IMG/VR virus record: IMGVR_UViG_3300033567_000012
Location: 1 to 35,615 of that record
Source: a virus
Direction: 5' to 3' (one strand)
DNA length: 35,615 nucleotides
Shown one piece after another: positions 24,213 through 30,811 of the stretch (within the stretch, counting starts at the first letter, position 1; each line of letters starts with the position of its first letter). The position numbers and the translations under genes are program-made. Under the pieces are notes generated by a model. The model was not told the origin of the DNA. It saw only the letters and a list, made by a program, of their open reading frames with translations, and did not search any database.

Positions 24213-24352
24213 TTTTGCAAATCCAATTGCAAATGAAAGGATGACAACGCACAGTGAACAAAAGGGAAAGCGACACGATAAAATCCAGTTGTAGCGCGAT
24301 TTACCGTACTTGCAGGGAGGCACAAATCAGGCTTGTGGAGGTGAGTATGGAA

Positions 24353-24396
24353 CTGCAAAACCTCTATCCCCGGTTCGAATCCGGGTGGCGCCTCCA
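24353..24396 (+). other. attP core: 3' part of a tRNA-Cys gene, from the anticodon loop through CCA
   Basis: CTGCAAA is an anticodon loop with GCA (24353-24359). Then come the 3' stem half ACCTC, variable TATC, T arm CCCGG-TTCGAAT-CCGGG, acceptor TGGCGCC, discriminator T and CCA (24394-24396). The upstream bases do not form the other half of the anticodon stem, nor a D arm or 5' acceptor. It is therefore not a working tRNA but the part that restores a host tRNA-Cys after integration. Confidence 0.88.
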
Positions 24397-24416
24397 AATT
24401 AAAACCTAAGCGTACC

Positions 24417-24450
24417 AAGGCTTCCCGAGTCAGTGGGGAGCCTTTTGTTT
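24417..24450. terminator. Hairpin after the att core
   Basis: AAGGCTTCCC (24417-24426) pairs with GGGGAGCCTT (24435-24444), one G-T pair, then TTGTTTT. In the lysogen it may end the tRNA transcript; here it separates lysis-side transcription from the leftward int gene. Confidence 0.7.
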
Positions 24451-24492
24451 TGGTCGGTGGACACCGTTTGCAAATCTTTTGCTAATCCAGCT

Positions 24493-25629
24493 TTATTTTA
24501 CGCGCTTTTTCGGTCCCCCAAATAGCGAGTCTCCAAAATTTTTCGCAACAGCATCCTGCATCGATTGGTCAATGTGGGTGTAGATGTCTAACGTGACATT
24601 CACGCGTGCATGACCGAGACGTTCGGATATCAACTTCGTCTCGACGCCTTGTTTGAAAAGCATTGTAGCGTGGGTGTGCCTGGCATCATGCAAACGGATA
24701 CGCGGCACCTCGGCAACCTCTATGCATTTGAGCCAGTGCTTTTGAATCATCGTGTAACTTACAGGTTGGCCGTTATCGCGGCAGTTGACCAAGTCATTGT
24801 CCTGGTAGCGCGGCCCGATATAGAGTCTACCTTCCGATTGCGCTGCTCTGTGACCACGCAGATAATCCGTAACCTGACTTGGGACTGAGATTACGCGGTT
24901 GCTCTTTGCGGTTTTGACCTCTTCAAACACATACGCGCCATCCTTGTTAAGAAGGGACTGCCTCACGGCTATGTGCCCTCTAATCAGGTCGACATCACGC
25001 CACTGCAGGCCGCAAATCTCGGCCTTACGCATACCTGTCGTCAAAGCGAGAAGATAGACCGCAAAATAACGGTCATCACGTGCGGTTTCGATAAATCGTA
25101 TGACCTGCTCCTCATTCCAAACACTCATCTCATGTTGGATTGCCCTAGGTGGATCCACGGCGTCCGCGACGTTCCGGACGACAAGTTGCCACTTCAGGGC
25201 ACGGTCGAGCGCCGCACGAAGGACGGTGTGCAGGTGAGCTACCGAGCGACCTGACAGTTCCTCTCCCTTCATTAAATGTGTGTAAAATTGCTGGATGTGG
25301 TGTGGAGATAGTTTAGTTAATTCGTGGTGCCCTAAAAAAGGTACAATGTGTCGACTTACTAACCATCGATACTTTCGAAACGTGTTGAATCGTACCTGCA
25401 TCTCTTTATCAGCCAGCCAGCGTTCCATATACTCTCCTACGGTGATTTTCGTTGGCGTGACATAGGTTCCTGTGTTGATTTCGTTCAGAATTTTTGTCAG
25501 TGACTCTTGTGCCGCCTTCTTCGTTTCGAAGTCGCTAAACCACTTGTATTGTTTTTTTCCGTTGTCGCCATAACCCATATACACAACGACGGCCCACTTC
25601 GTGCCACGTTTCCGAACGTGTCCTCTCAT
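24493..25629 (-). CDS. int: Tyrosine integrase
   Basis: 378 residues. It has an N-terminal arm-binding domain (VYMGYGDNGKKQYKWFSDFETKKAAQESL), a SAM-like core-binding domain (~60-160) and a catalytic domain with R201 (TTGMRKAEICGLQW), K242 (VKTAKSNR), H314 and R317 (HDARHTHA), H340 (LGHARVNVTLDIY) and Y350. It recombines attP with the host tRNA-Cys. Start ATG 25629 is chosen because GATGGGGG precedes it; the upstream ATG adds 11 residues. It lies 13 nt behind immA on the same strand, so both share the LexA-box promoter. Confidence 0.93.
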   Translation of the reverse strand: MRGHVRKRGTKWAVVVYMGYGDNGKKQYKWFSDFETKKAAQESLTKILNEINTGTYVTPTKITVGEYMERWLADKEMQVRFNTFRKYRWLVSRHIVPFLGHHELTKLSPHHIQQFYTHLMKGEELSGRSVAHLHTVLRAALDRALKWQLVVRNVADAVDPPRAIQHEMSVWNEEQVIRFIETARDDRYFAVYLLALTTGMRKAEICGLQWRDVDLIRGHIAVRQSLLNKDGAYVFEEVKTAKSNRVISVPSQVTDYLRGHRAAQSEGRLYIGPRYQDNDLVNCRDNGQPVSYTMIQKHWLKCIEVAEVPRIRLHDARHTHATMLFKQGVETKLISERLGHARVNVTLDIYTHIDQSMQDAVAKNFGDSLFGGPKKRVK

Positions 25630-25642
25630 TTCAGTACCCCCA

Positions 25643-26161
25643 TCATCTTGCGTTATAAGCACTTCGTCGCTCTGCTACGGCGCGACAGCTTTCAAGCATC
25701 TCCAGACGCTTGTCCATCCACGGCGCAGGCACGTCGAAGATGCCGCTTAGTTGGTCAGCGAGTTGTTCGCGCCCATATGCCTGCGTGATGCACGCGGAAA
25801 TCATGGCTGTCGGCACTAGCACGTATGCCTCAAAACGTATGGCCTGCCATTCCTGCTGTGCGCGGAACGCATCCGTCATTAACTCTTGTCGTCCCGCGTG
25901 CAAAACCACATGACCTAACTCGTGGGCCAGTTCCACACGTTGCTGTCGCCTCACTGGACGGCTATCGAGGACAATCACATACTTCTCACCTATGCGCATT
26001 GCGCGACTCTTAAAAGGCATCATTTGCACCGAGATATTTGCCTCATCGCAGAATTGGCGTAGGTGGATGTCCTGTGGTTCTTTGACACCATTGAGTTGGT
26101 AGTATTCAGTGATTTTGGATTCCATTCGGTTTGACTCGTAGAGATTGACGCCGTTAATCAT
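25643..26161 (-). CDS. immA: ImmA/IrrE-type metalloprotease, repressor-cleaving
   Basis: 172 residues from ATG 26161 with AAGGGGGA in front. LAHELGHVVLH is the zinc HExxH motif, and a further acidic residue in FEAYVLVP completes the site. ImmA proteins cut XRE repressors encoded nearby (as ImmA cuts ImmR in ICEBs1), inducing the element after DNA damage. Here the likely target is the repressor at 28248-28637. It is unusual that immA is next to int rather than next to the repressor, and that a LexA box lies 20 nt upstream of it. Confidence 0.88.
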   Translation of the reverse strand: MINGVNLYESNRMESKITEYYQLNGVKEPQDIHLRQFCDEANISVQMMPFKSRAMRIGEKYVIVLDSRPVRRQQRVELAHELGHVVLHAGRQELMTDAFRAQQEWQAIRFEAYVLVPTAMISACITQAYGREQLADQLSGIFDVPAPWMDKRLEMLESCRAVAERRSAYNAR

Positions 26162-26181
26162 GCTGTTCCCCCTTGATGTGA

Positions 26182-26195
26182 CGAACGTATGTTCG
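26182..26195. promoter_or_regulatory. LexA (SOS) box upstream of immA-int
   Basis: CGAACGTATGTTCG matches the Gram-positive LexA box CGAAC-N4-GTTCG perfectly, including the preferred central R-N-R-Y. It extends to ACGAAC...GTTCGT (26181-26196). On the minus strand a possible -10 TACCAT lies just upstream of it with TTCCCT 17 bp before, so bound LexA would block this promoter. Confidence 0.85.
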
Positions 26196-26314
26196 TATGG
26201 TACATCAGAAGATAAGGGAAGGGAACAGATAAATTTCGACACGTTTCGCTATGGACACCTACCATCACCACTGGTATCGTTTAACATGGTAAATAGATTG
26301 GCGGAGGTTACATA

Positions 26315-26953
26315 TTGAAGAAAATTGCGGGTTATGCAGTTGCTTTTGTACTTGGCAGCGCGTTGTCTGGCGGTGCAGTTATGGCGGCCACGAATTATGT
26401 TCAGGCGCTGAAAGGCGACTCGGTTATACAACTCAATGGGAATGCAGTTGAACACGCACCGAAGTTAGTCTACGGTGGCACGACATATGTGCAGTTGTAT
26501 TCTATTCAACAGGCTTTGAAACAGGCGGGATTTGGCGCTAACTGGGATGGCAGTCACATCACGGGTTTGTTCAATATGACGAGTTCGGAGACCGCAACAA
26601 ACACTCCTGTGAGTACCGCGAATGAAATCATCTCTTTATCTCAACACCAGCAGTGGGACGTCCTGTATTCCTATCTCGACCCAGACGTACAAGCCAAATA
26701 CACAGAAGCACAATTCATATCAGAACGGCAACAAAATGGATCCGCATTTGCGACTGTAAAAAGCTTTACTGTGCAACCATCGACAACCCTTTCAACTTGG
26801 TCAGATGCTTCAGGGACAGGTAATACGTATTCAAACGTTGCAGATGTGCCTTTCACTTTAACTTTGGACGATGGGACTACGATAAGTGGCAATATGCATT
26901 TGACTAAGGCTTCTGATGGTAATTGGAGATATTTCTGGTCTCCATCGACCTGA
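26315..26953 (+). CDS. Secreted stalk-domain-like protein (lysogenic cargo candidate)
   Basis: 212 residues. A clear signal peptide (MKKIAGYAVAFVLGSALSGGAVMAA) is followed by VIQLNGNAVEHAPKLVYGGTTYVQLYSIQQALKQAGFGANWDG, similar to the copper-amine-oxidase N-terminal-like/stalk domain of Firmicutes surface proteins. The C-terminal half (EIISLSQHQQWDVLYSYLDPDVQAKYTEAQF...VPFTLTLDDGTTISGNMHLTKASDGNWRYFW) resembles small NTF2-like extracytoplasmic domains. TTG start after GGCGGAGGTT. It stands alone, running rightward between leftward genes, as cargo genes do. Confidence 0.75.
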   Translation: MKKIAGYAVAFVLGSALSGGAVMAATNYVQALKGDSVIQLNGNAVEHAPKLVYGGTTYVQLYSIQQALKQAGFGANWDGSHITGLFNMTSSETATNTPVSTANEIISLSQHQQWDVLYSYLDPDVQAKYTEAQFISERQQNGSAFATVKSFTVQPSTTLSTWSDASGTGNTYSNVADVPFTLTLDDGTTISGNMHLTKASDGNWRYFWSPST

Positions 26954-26997
26954 AGATTTATGTGTGTTTGTTTATGAGCGCCCGATTTTCGACAAAA

Positions 26998-27024
26998 CGT
27001 TAGGCACCACGAGGATGCCTAACG
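26998..27024. terminator. Bidirectional hairpin between convergent genes
   Basis: CGTTAGGCA (26998-27006) pairs with TGCCTAACG (27016-27024) over 9 bp. The right arm overlaps the stop codon of the leftward gene. It separates the secreted-protein gene from the leftward membrane-protein gene. Confidence 0.7.
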
Positions 27025-28110
27025 GGACACGTTTACTGTTGTTTGGAGTGTTTTGCTACCTATAGTGATTATCACGGGCCAGTTGCCAGGTGTGGTTCGA
27101 GTGCCAACTTTCCACGTCCACGTAATGTCTCCGTTGTTGTCTGCGGTCTGCGGATAAAGTCCAGTCGCACGACTAGCACCTGATTCGTAGTCCACTTCGA
27201 TAGTTCCAGATGCATCTGGAGTCGTGTGAATTGTTATTGAAGCCTCGTTGCCATCGGCTACGGCGAGGGTAGATGACACAATCGAGATTTCCGACGACGT
27301 TGAAGCACTTGTCGTGCTTGACGACTTTGGCGGTGAACTACTTGTTGATTTACTCTGCGACGTCTTACAGTCACTGTCATGGTTCCCACAAACACCAGTT
27401 TGTACCGACGCTGCGGCAGCTGTCTGTGTGTAAGCCGAGGACCCCTTGCCATTCACGAACCACACGGGGTGCATTTCCATCCATCCGTGGTCGGCATCTT
27501 TCGCGTAAGCACCAGTGACAGTGATATGCTCACCAACTGTTGGAACAGGGACATCATGTTGGTCCATCGGGATGACTTCCGCTACTATATCGCCGTGTTC
27601 GTACTCGATGTTCTTGGAGTTTATTAGTGACGCGTACTGACTGTCTAACTTCAAGTTGATGTGATAATCATGGTCAGCCTCGTGCCGAATGGCTACCACT
27701 GTACCCGATACTGTCTTGCATGCACTGATGACTTGTAATCGGTAGGGATGGTACACACCTGCAAGCGGTACGGAACGGCAATCAGAGGAAATTGTCTGTT
27801 GATTTTTTGAGGCATCCCGCTTTGTGGTAGATGTCGTTTTAACGGTAGTGTTGACAGTCTTGGTTGTGTTCGATTTACTCACGTTTGAAGAAATCGATTT
27901 TGTTGCGTTTGGTGGTGGCGCTAGTTTCGCAGACTGTGTTTTAGCTGAAGGAATAATCGCGATGCCAACCATAAGTAAGATGACCGACAATACAACTGGT
28001 CCTCGCCTCTTTTGTTTGGGTTTCAACTTCATGAAAGCAGTTCCAAAAAAAGCCAAAAAACCAATTGCAAGTACAATTATACCGGCAATCCATCGTAGCA
28101 CGTCAATCAT
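27019..28110 (-). CDS. Membrane-anchored protein with OB-like and Ig-like parts (lysogenic cargo candidate)
   Basis: 363 residues. Two N-terminal membrane segments (VLRWIAGIIVLAIGFLAFFG and GPVVLSVILLMVGIAIIP) are followed by a Ser/Thr linker. Residues ~130-220 (CKTVSGTVVAIRHEADHDYHINLKLD...GDIVAEVIP...GEHITVTGAYAKDADHGWMEMHPVWFV) resemble an OB-fold-like extracellular domain found in Firmicutes surface proteins. A second Ser-rich linker and a ~90-residue beta-sandwich end the protein. ATG 28110 overlaps the stop of the 44-residue gene before it. A change of the lysogen surface is likely; the exact function is unknown. Confidence 0.7.
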   Translation of the reverse strand: MIDVLRWIAGIIVLAIGFLAFFGTAFMKLKPKQKRRGPVVLSVILLMVGIAIIPSAKTQSAKLAPPPNATKSISSNVSKSNTTKTVNTTVKTTSTTKRDASKNQQTISSDCRSVPLAGVYHPYRLQVISACKTVSGTVVAIRHEADHDYHINLKLDSQYASLINSKNIEYEHGDIVAEVIPMDQHDVPVPTVGEHITVTGAYAKDADHGWMEMHPVWFVNGKGSSAYTQTAAAASVQTGVCGNHDSDCKTSQSKSTSSSPPKSSSTTSASTSSEISIVSSTLAVADGNEASITIHTTPDASGTIEVDYESGASRATGLYPQTADNNGDITWTWKVGTRTTPGNWPVIITIGSKTLQTTVNVSR

Positions 28111-28241
28111 GTGCGTTTCCCCTTTACTGTCACGCGTCTATGTGAACGTCGGTTGAAAAACTCAGCTATCTCCCAAATCCCCTTGAAGAACCAATAGACT
28201 ACGCGAAACGGCAAAACCAATAGCTGAAACAAACACCCCAT
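28107..28241 (-). CDS. 44-residue membrane microprotein
   Basis: MGCLFQLLVLPFRVVYWFFKGIWEIAEFFNRRSHRRVTVKG... has one hydrophobic helix and a basic tail. AAGGAGTGAT, which overlaps the repressor stop, is its ribosome site, and its TGA overlaps the ATG of the membrane protein gene (ATGA). The three genes repressor-microprotein-membrane protein therefore form one leftward lysogen operon. Function unknown. Confidence 0.65.
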   Translation of the reverse strand: MGCLFQLLVLPFRVVYWFFKGIWEIAEFFNRRSHRRVTVKGKRT

Positions 28242-28247
28242 CTCACA

Positions 28248-28637
28248 TCACTCCTTGGCGTCCCGCTTCCGCTTGCTGCGCTCCTTATTCCACAAAACCT
28301 TCAGAATTTCCATAGTCTCAGCTTTCTGTTCTTCAGGACTGTCCGCGAAGTCGTAGAAGAATGATTCCTCCAAGTTGTCTTCAACCCATTGGAGAAATTC
28401 AGTCTGTTCGGGAGTTGCCGTTGGCTTGGAGGATTGTCTTCTTCCTATTATTAAATAATCAGTATTAACCTCGAAATATGTCGCTATTTTCTCTAAGAGA
28501 TTATAGTCAGGCTGTCTTTCATCTCGTTCATACATCCCGACTGCAGATTTACTGATTTGCAATGCATTTGCTAGGTCTTCTTGTGTCATCTGCCGCTTAT
28601 CTCGGAGCGCACGCAAGCGAGTTCCAAAACTGCTCAT
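28248..28637 (-). CDS. CI/ImmR-type repressor
   Basis: 129 residues. Residues 1-65 are an XRE helix-turn-helix (FGTRLRALRDKRQMTQEDLANALQISKSAVGMYERDERQPDYNLLEKIATYFEVNTDYLI) and the rest is acidic and helical, without a LexA-type protease domain, as in repressors cut by ImmA. ATG 28637 follows GGAGGGGTAAT. It is divergent from the cro-like gene across repeated operators, so it should hold the lysogen. Confidence 0.88.
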   Translation of the reverse strand: MSSFGTRLRALRDKRQMTQEDLANALQISKSAVGMYERDERQPDYNLLEKIATYFEVNTDYLIIGRRQSSKPTATPEQTEFLQWVEDNLEESFFYDFADSPEEQKAETMEILKVLWNKERSKRKRDAKE

Positions 28638-28671
28638 ATTACCCCTCCAGACGCCTATAGCAGACAAGATA

Positions 28672-28766
28672 ACACGTAATGTGTGTGATATTAAAATAAA
28701 GACACGAATTGTGTTGACTGTCCACAAAGTGTGTGTTAATATTTGTCCCATGAACACATTTCGTGT
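28672..28766. promoter_or_regulatory. Operator cluster of the lysis-lysogeny switch
   Basis: Four 13-bp dyads of the form ACACGAAATGTGT: 28672-28684 (ACACGTAATGTGT), 28702-28714 (ACACGAATTGTGT), 28722-28734 (CCACAAAGTGTGT, weaker) and 28754-28766 (ACACATTTCGTGT, reversed). A fifth (CCACAAAATGTGT) lies at 28986-28998 in the end of the cro-like gene. The second to fourth cover or flank the rightward promoter. Confidence 0.85.
28714..28742 (+). promoter_or_regulatory. Rightward early promoter
   Basis: TTGACT (28714-28719), spacer exactly 17 bp, TAATAT (28737-28742), followed about 44 nt later by the cro-like start. The third operator fills the spacer, so repressor binding would exclude RNA polymerase. 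Confidence 0.85.
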
Positions 28767-28785
28767 CCGGAAGGGGGTGGGAATT

Positions 28786-29019
28786 TTGAGTAACACCGTC
28801 GCTAAAAAATTAGTAAAACTCCGCGGAGACCGCAGTCGAGGCGAGATTGCTTCCGGCTTAGGAATCAGCGTTAGCGCGGTTCAGATGTACGAAAATGGTA
28901 AGCGAGTACCGAAAGATTCAATCAAGGTTCGTATCGCCCGTTACTACGGAGTTTCGGTAGAGTCAATTTTTTTTGCGAGTGAAAGCCACAAAATGTGTCC
29001 TGCGCACCAAACCGCATAA
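28786..29019 (+). CDS. Cro-like XRE regulator
   Basis: 77 residues: SNTVAKKLVKLRGDRSRGEIASGLGISVSAVQMYENGKRVPKDSIKVRIARYYGVSVESIFF, an XRE helix-turn-helix with little else. The TTG 28786 stands 8 nt after AAGGGGG; an ATG at 28750 overlaps the fourth operator and has no ribosome site. First gene of the rightward operon, thus the usual cro place. Its own end carries a further operator copy. Confidence 0.82.
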   Translation: MSNTVAKKLVKLRGDRSRGEIASGLGISVSAVQMYENGKRVPKDSIKVRIARYYGVSVESIFFASESHKMCPAHQTA

Positions 29020-29029
29020 GCGTCGCTAC
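29020..29029 (+). repeat. Copy 5 of the GCGTCGCTAC border motif
   Basis: Exact 10-mer directly after the cro-like stop and 34 nt before the next GTG. Confidence 0.5.
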
Positions 29030-29063
29030 GACAACTGAGCGGTACCAAGATGGAGGTGAGCAC

Positions 29064-29288
29064 GTGAGATTGACAGATTCGCAGATCAAGGTCATTGGGC
29101 AATTGTCCAGCACAATCCTTTTGGCAGGAGCGCAAGAAATGTTGCCAGCGACGATCAAACTGTATTTAGACACCGTTGCAAGTGAGGAGGAAGCCGCAGT
29201 TGGAACGGCGGCTCCGTTTGAAGGACATAGTTCCGTGGGACGAACAGACGGCATGAATGATCCATACATCAAGTCAGACGTGCGTTAA
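29064..29288 (+). CDS. Early small protein, unknown
   Basis: 74 residues (RLTDSQIKVIGQLSSTILLAGAQEMLPATIKLYLDTVASEEEAA...). GTG 29064 after TGGAGGTGAG. The first half is helical. Its 3' end overlaps the end of the opposite-strand Cas2-like gene by 20 bp. Confidence 0.6.
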   Translation: MRLTDSQIKVIGQLSSTILLAGAQEMLPATIKLYLDTVASEEEAAVGTAAPFEGHSSVGRTDGMNDPYIKSDVR

Positions 29289-29544
29289 TCCATTCCCAAT
29301 CATCTTTTGGTAACCAACCTTGGTGGTCTGAAGGCGTTAAACGCCATACAAAATGGTTTTCTGGTTTGTAAACAGCGCGGACATGTTCGGACATCGCTTC
29401 TGCTGTCCAAGTTGTGTTGACAATCCACACTGAGTACATGACATGGTTCCAGTCTCCAAAGCTTTTGATTACATCGTGTAACTCTTTGTAATCAGATGAC
29501 TGAGCGTGATCGCGTAAATCGTACGTAACGATGTACAAAGCCAT
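29269..29544 (-). CDS. Cas2-like (SinR/VapD-type) ferredoxin-fold protein
   Basis: 91 residues. MALYIVTYDLRDHAQSSDYKELHDVIKSFGDW...SVWIVNTTWTAEAMSEHVRAVY...NHFVWRLTPSDHQGWLPKDDWEWI has the pattern of the Cas2-like 'SinR family' group: first strand 'YiVtYDLr' with the Asp that binds metal in Cas2 nucleases, 'W.....SVWiV.T', and a 'GWLPk..WEWi' end. No Cas1 or CRISPR repeats are present, so it is not CRISPR adaptation. Related folds include the VapD and GhoS RNases. AAAGGAGGGAAA precedes ATG 29544. It is the only leftward gene in the rightward early region. Confidence 0.75.
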   Translation of the reverse strand: MALYIVTYDLRDHAQSSDYKELHDVIKSFGDWNHVMYSVWIVNTTWTAEAMSEHVRAVYKPENHFVWRLTPSDHQGWLPKDDWEWINARLT

Positions 29545-29628
29545 TTGTTTCCCTCCTTTCGTGATTGATGGGTGGCACCAATCAATTCCACAGAATGGAG
29601 TAAAAATCCTCCAAGCGAGGTGATTCAT

Positions 29629-29817
29629 ATGCGTTGCAACATGCCTTGCATCACGCAGTCAGACGGATGGTGCACACACCCGGTACCAGCGCTCACGTTT
29701 TCCGGTACCGAGAACCTTATCAGATGCACGACATTCCAACTGGAAGGAGATGACGATGATGAGTTTGCAACAGATGCCCACTCAGCCAGTGGTCAAGATT
29801 ATGCACACACCAGATGA
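29629..29817 (+). CDS. Small Cys-rich early protein, tentative
   Basis: 62 residues from ATG 29629 after GCGAGGTGAT: MRCNMPCITQSDGWCTHPVPALTFSGTENLIRCTTFQLEGDDDDEF. Cysteines 3, 7, 15 and 33 may bind a metal. It overlaps the next gene by about 60 nt in another frame, which is more than usual, so the last part may be non-essential. Support is the ribosome site and the Cys pattern. Confidence 0.45.
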   Translation: MRCNMPCITQSDGWCTHPVPALTFSGTENLIRCTTFQLEGDDDDEFATDAHSASGQDYAHTR

Positions 29818-30016
29818 CGGTTTGCCTCCGGTACTCACGATTGACGAGGCTGCCAAAGTGATGCGATGTGGCAAAAATAAAATGTACGACCTCACGCGGC
29901 GCAAAGGTTTCCCGGTATATCGCGATGGATGGCGGTTGTTCATACCACGGGATGAAATGTTCCGCTGGCTCAATGAGCAAGCGAGAGCCAACACAGGCGA
30001 AGCTATACAGCGTTAA
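29756..30016 (+). CDS. Excisionase-type (MerR-like/HTH_17) DNA-binding protein
   Basis: 86 residues: LPPVLTIDEAAKVMRCGKNKMYDLTRRKGFPVYRDGWRLFIPRDEMFRWLNEQAR is the excisionase-family winged helix (HTH_17): 'tv.EAAk.l....n.vY.L.r..gfP....g.r..ip...l..Wl'. It may act with the integrase in excision, or as an early regulator. AAGGAG at 29744-29749 supports ATG 29756 or 29759. It lies in the early operon, far from int, so expression in the lytic direction would favour excision. Confidence 0.8.
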   Translation: MMSLQQMPTQPVVKIMHTPDDGLPPVLTIDEAAKVMRCGKNKMYDLTRRKGFPVYRDGWRLFIPRDEMFRWLNEQARANTGEAIQR

Positions 30017-30147
30017 GCGTGGGACACGACCAGCTTCAACGTTACGTCGGGCCAGTCACTTTGTTCTAATAGTAGGTTTGCGAGATTCATAAGCACGTAT
30101 TGTGCCAAGTCAATCAATTCTGTTTGTTCCGCTGTCAACGTCGGCAT
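30013..30147 (-). CDS. 44-residue leftward microprotein
   Basis: MPTLTAEQTELIDLAQYVLMNLANLLLEQSDWPDVTLKLVVSHA, helical and amphipathic, preceded on the minus strand by AAGAGGAGTTG with normal spacing. Its stop overlaps the stop of the excisionase-like gene on the other strand. Small antisense proteins next to regulators may modulate them, but no function is visible. Confidence 0.5.
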   Translation of the reverse strand: MPTLTAEQTELIDLAQYVLMNLANLLLEQSDWPDVTLKLVVSHA

Positions 30148-30293
30148 TGTTACAACTCCTCTTTATGAGGGTGGGCGCTCCAACGCTCACCTGTTATCAA
30201 GGGACAAGCCCCACGGGGTGGTGGCACCAATAAGCGTATCACGAGAGTCGGTGTAGCAAGTGTTGTGTATCACACGGAAAGAGGGGATAGCGG

Positions 30294-30800
30294 GTGTCAA
30301 TCGCACAAGCGCTGCGCGAGAGTCGCAAAGCGAGAGGTTTGAAGCAAGGCGAACTAGGACTGCCGTACTCAGAGAGCATGGTAAGCATGGTGGAACGCGG
30401 CGAACGCCCGTTAGCCGCCGACATTGCACCGATGCTAGCGGCCAAGCTTGACCACCCAGCCATCATCGCTGAGTTAGCGAGAGAGCTCACGGGATTTGGG
30501 CCAGCGTGGCTCGATGGTGACGCAGTGGATTTGCACAGGGCAAGCGTTCGCGAGAAGTGTCTGGAGGAGTTGCGTGAAGCGATGGAAGCTATCAATGACA
30601 TTGGCGCATACATCCCACCTGGCACCGAGAACGACAGGCGTCACAAGGAACGGTATGCGCACTTGCTACAGGTGTTCGACGCTATCCAAGCCTGTTTCGT
30701 CTACTGCGGAGTGCAATCGTTGGACTATGGTTTTTCGATGCTCCAGTTGAGCAAAGACCACCATCTGAAGTTGAAAGCTAGACACTACGTTGCAACATGA
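30294..30800 (+). CDS. XRE-domain early regulator
   Basis: 168 residues. Residues 1-60 (SIAQALRESRKARGLKQGELGLPYSESMVSMVERGERPLAADIAPMLAAKLDHPAI) are a helix-turn-helix of XRE type; the rest is a helical domain (CLEELREAMEAINDIGAYIPPGTENDRRHKERYAHLLQVFDAIQA) of unknown partner. GTG after GAAAGAGGGG. The hairpin at 30170-30191 lies upstream. It begins the replication operon, so may control entry into it. Confidence 0.75.
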   Translation: MSIAQALRESRKARGLKQGELGLPYSESMVSMVERGERPLAADIAPMLAAKLDHPAIIAELARELTGFGPAWLDGDAVDLHRASVREKCLEELREAMEAINDIGAYIPPGTENDRRHKERYAHLLQVFDAIQACFVYCGVQSLDYGFSMLQLSKDHHLKLKARHYVAT

Positions 30801-30811
30801 GGAGGAGCAGG

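Larger units (their letters stand above)
24215..24488. other. attP region with paired integrase arm-type repeats
   Basis: Four copies of TTGCAAATCC-like 10-mers occur as two close direct pairs: 24215-24224 and 24227-24236 on one side, 24468-24477 and 24479-24488 (TTGCTAATCC) on the other, with starts 12 and 11 bp apart. Between them is the tRNA-derived core. Symmetric arm sites around a core beside int are what the arm-binding domain of a lambda-type integrase needs. Confidence 0.75.

Noticed and set aside
24237-24293. Short frame starting at an ATG in the attP arm region
   Set aside because: About 17 codons between integrase arm sites, weak start signal; not supported as a gene.
24300-24396. 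Possible complete tRNA gene
   Set aside because: Only the part from the anticodon loop to CCA matches tRNA-Cys; there is no D arm, no 5' acceptor and no paired anticodon stem upstream.
24056-24418. 120-residue minus-strand frame
   Set aside because: It reads through the tRNA fragment (giving an APPGFEPGI-like string, a known artefact) and has no ribosome site.
29269-29544. CRISPR-Cas locus suggested by the Cas2-like gene
   Set aside because: No direct-repeat array with unique spacers and no Cas1 or effector gene anywhere in the window.
30148-30293. Hairpin GGTGGGCG/CGCTCACC (30170-30191) as terminator
   Set aside because: The stem is fair but no T run follows on either strand, so it is only noted.
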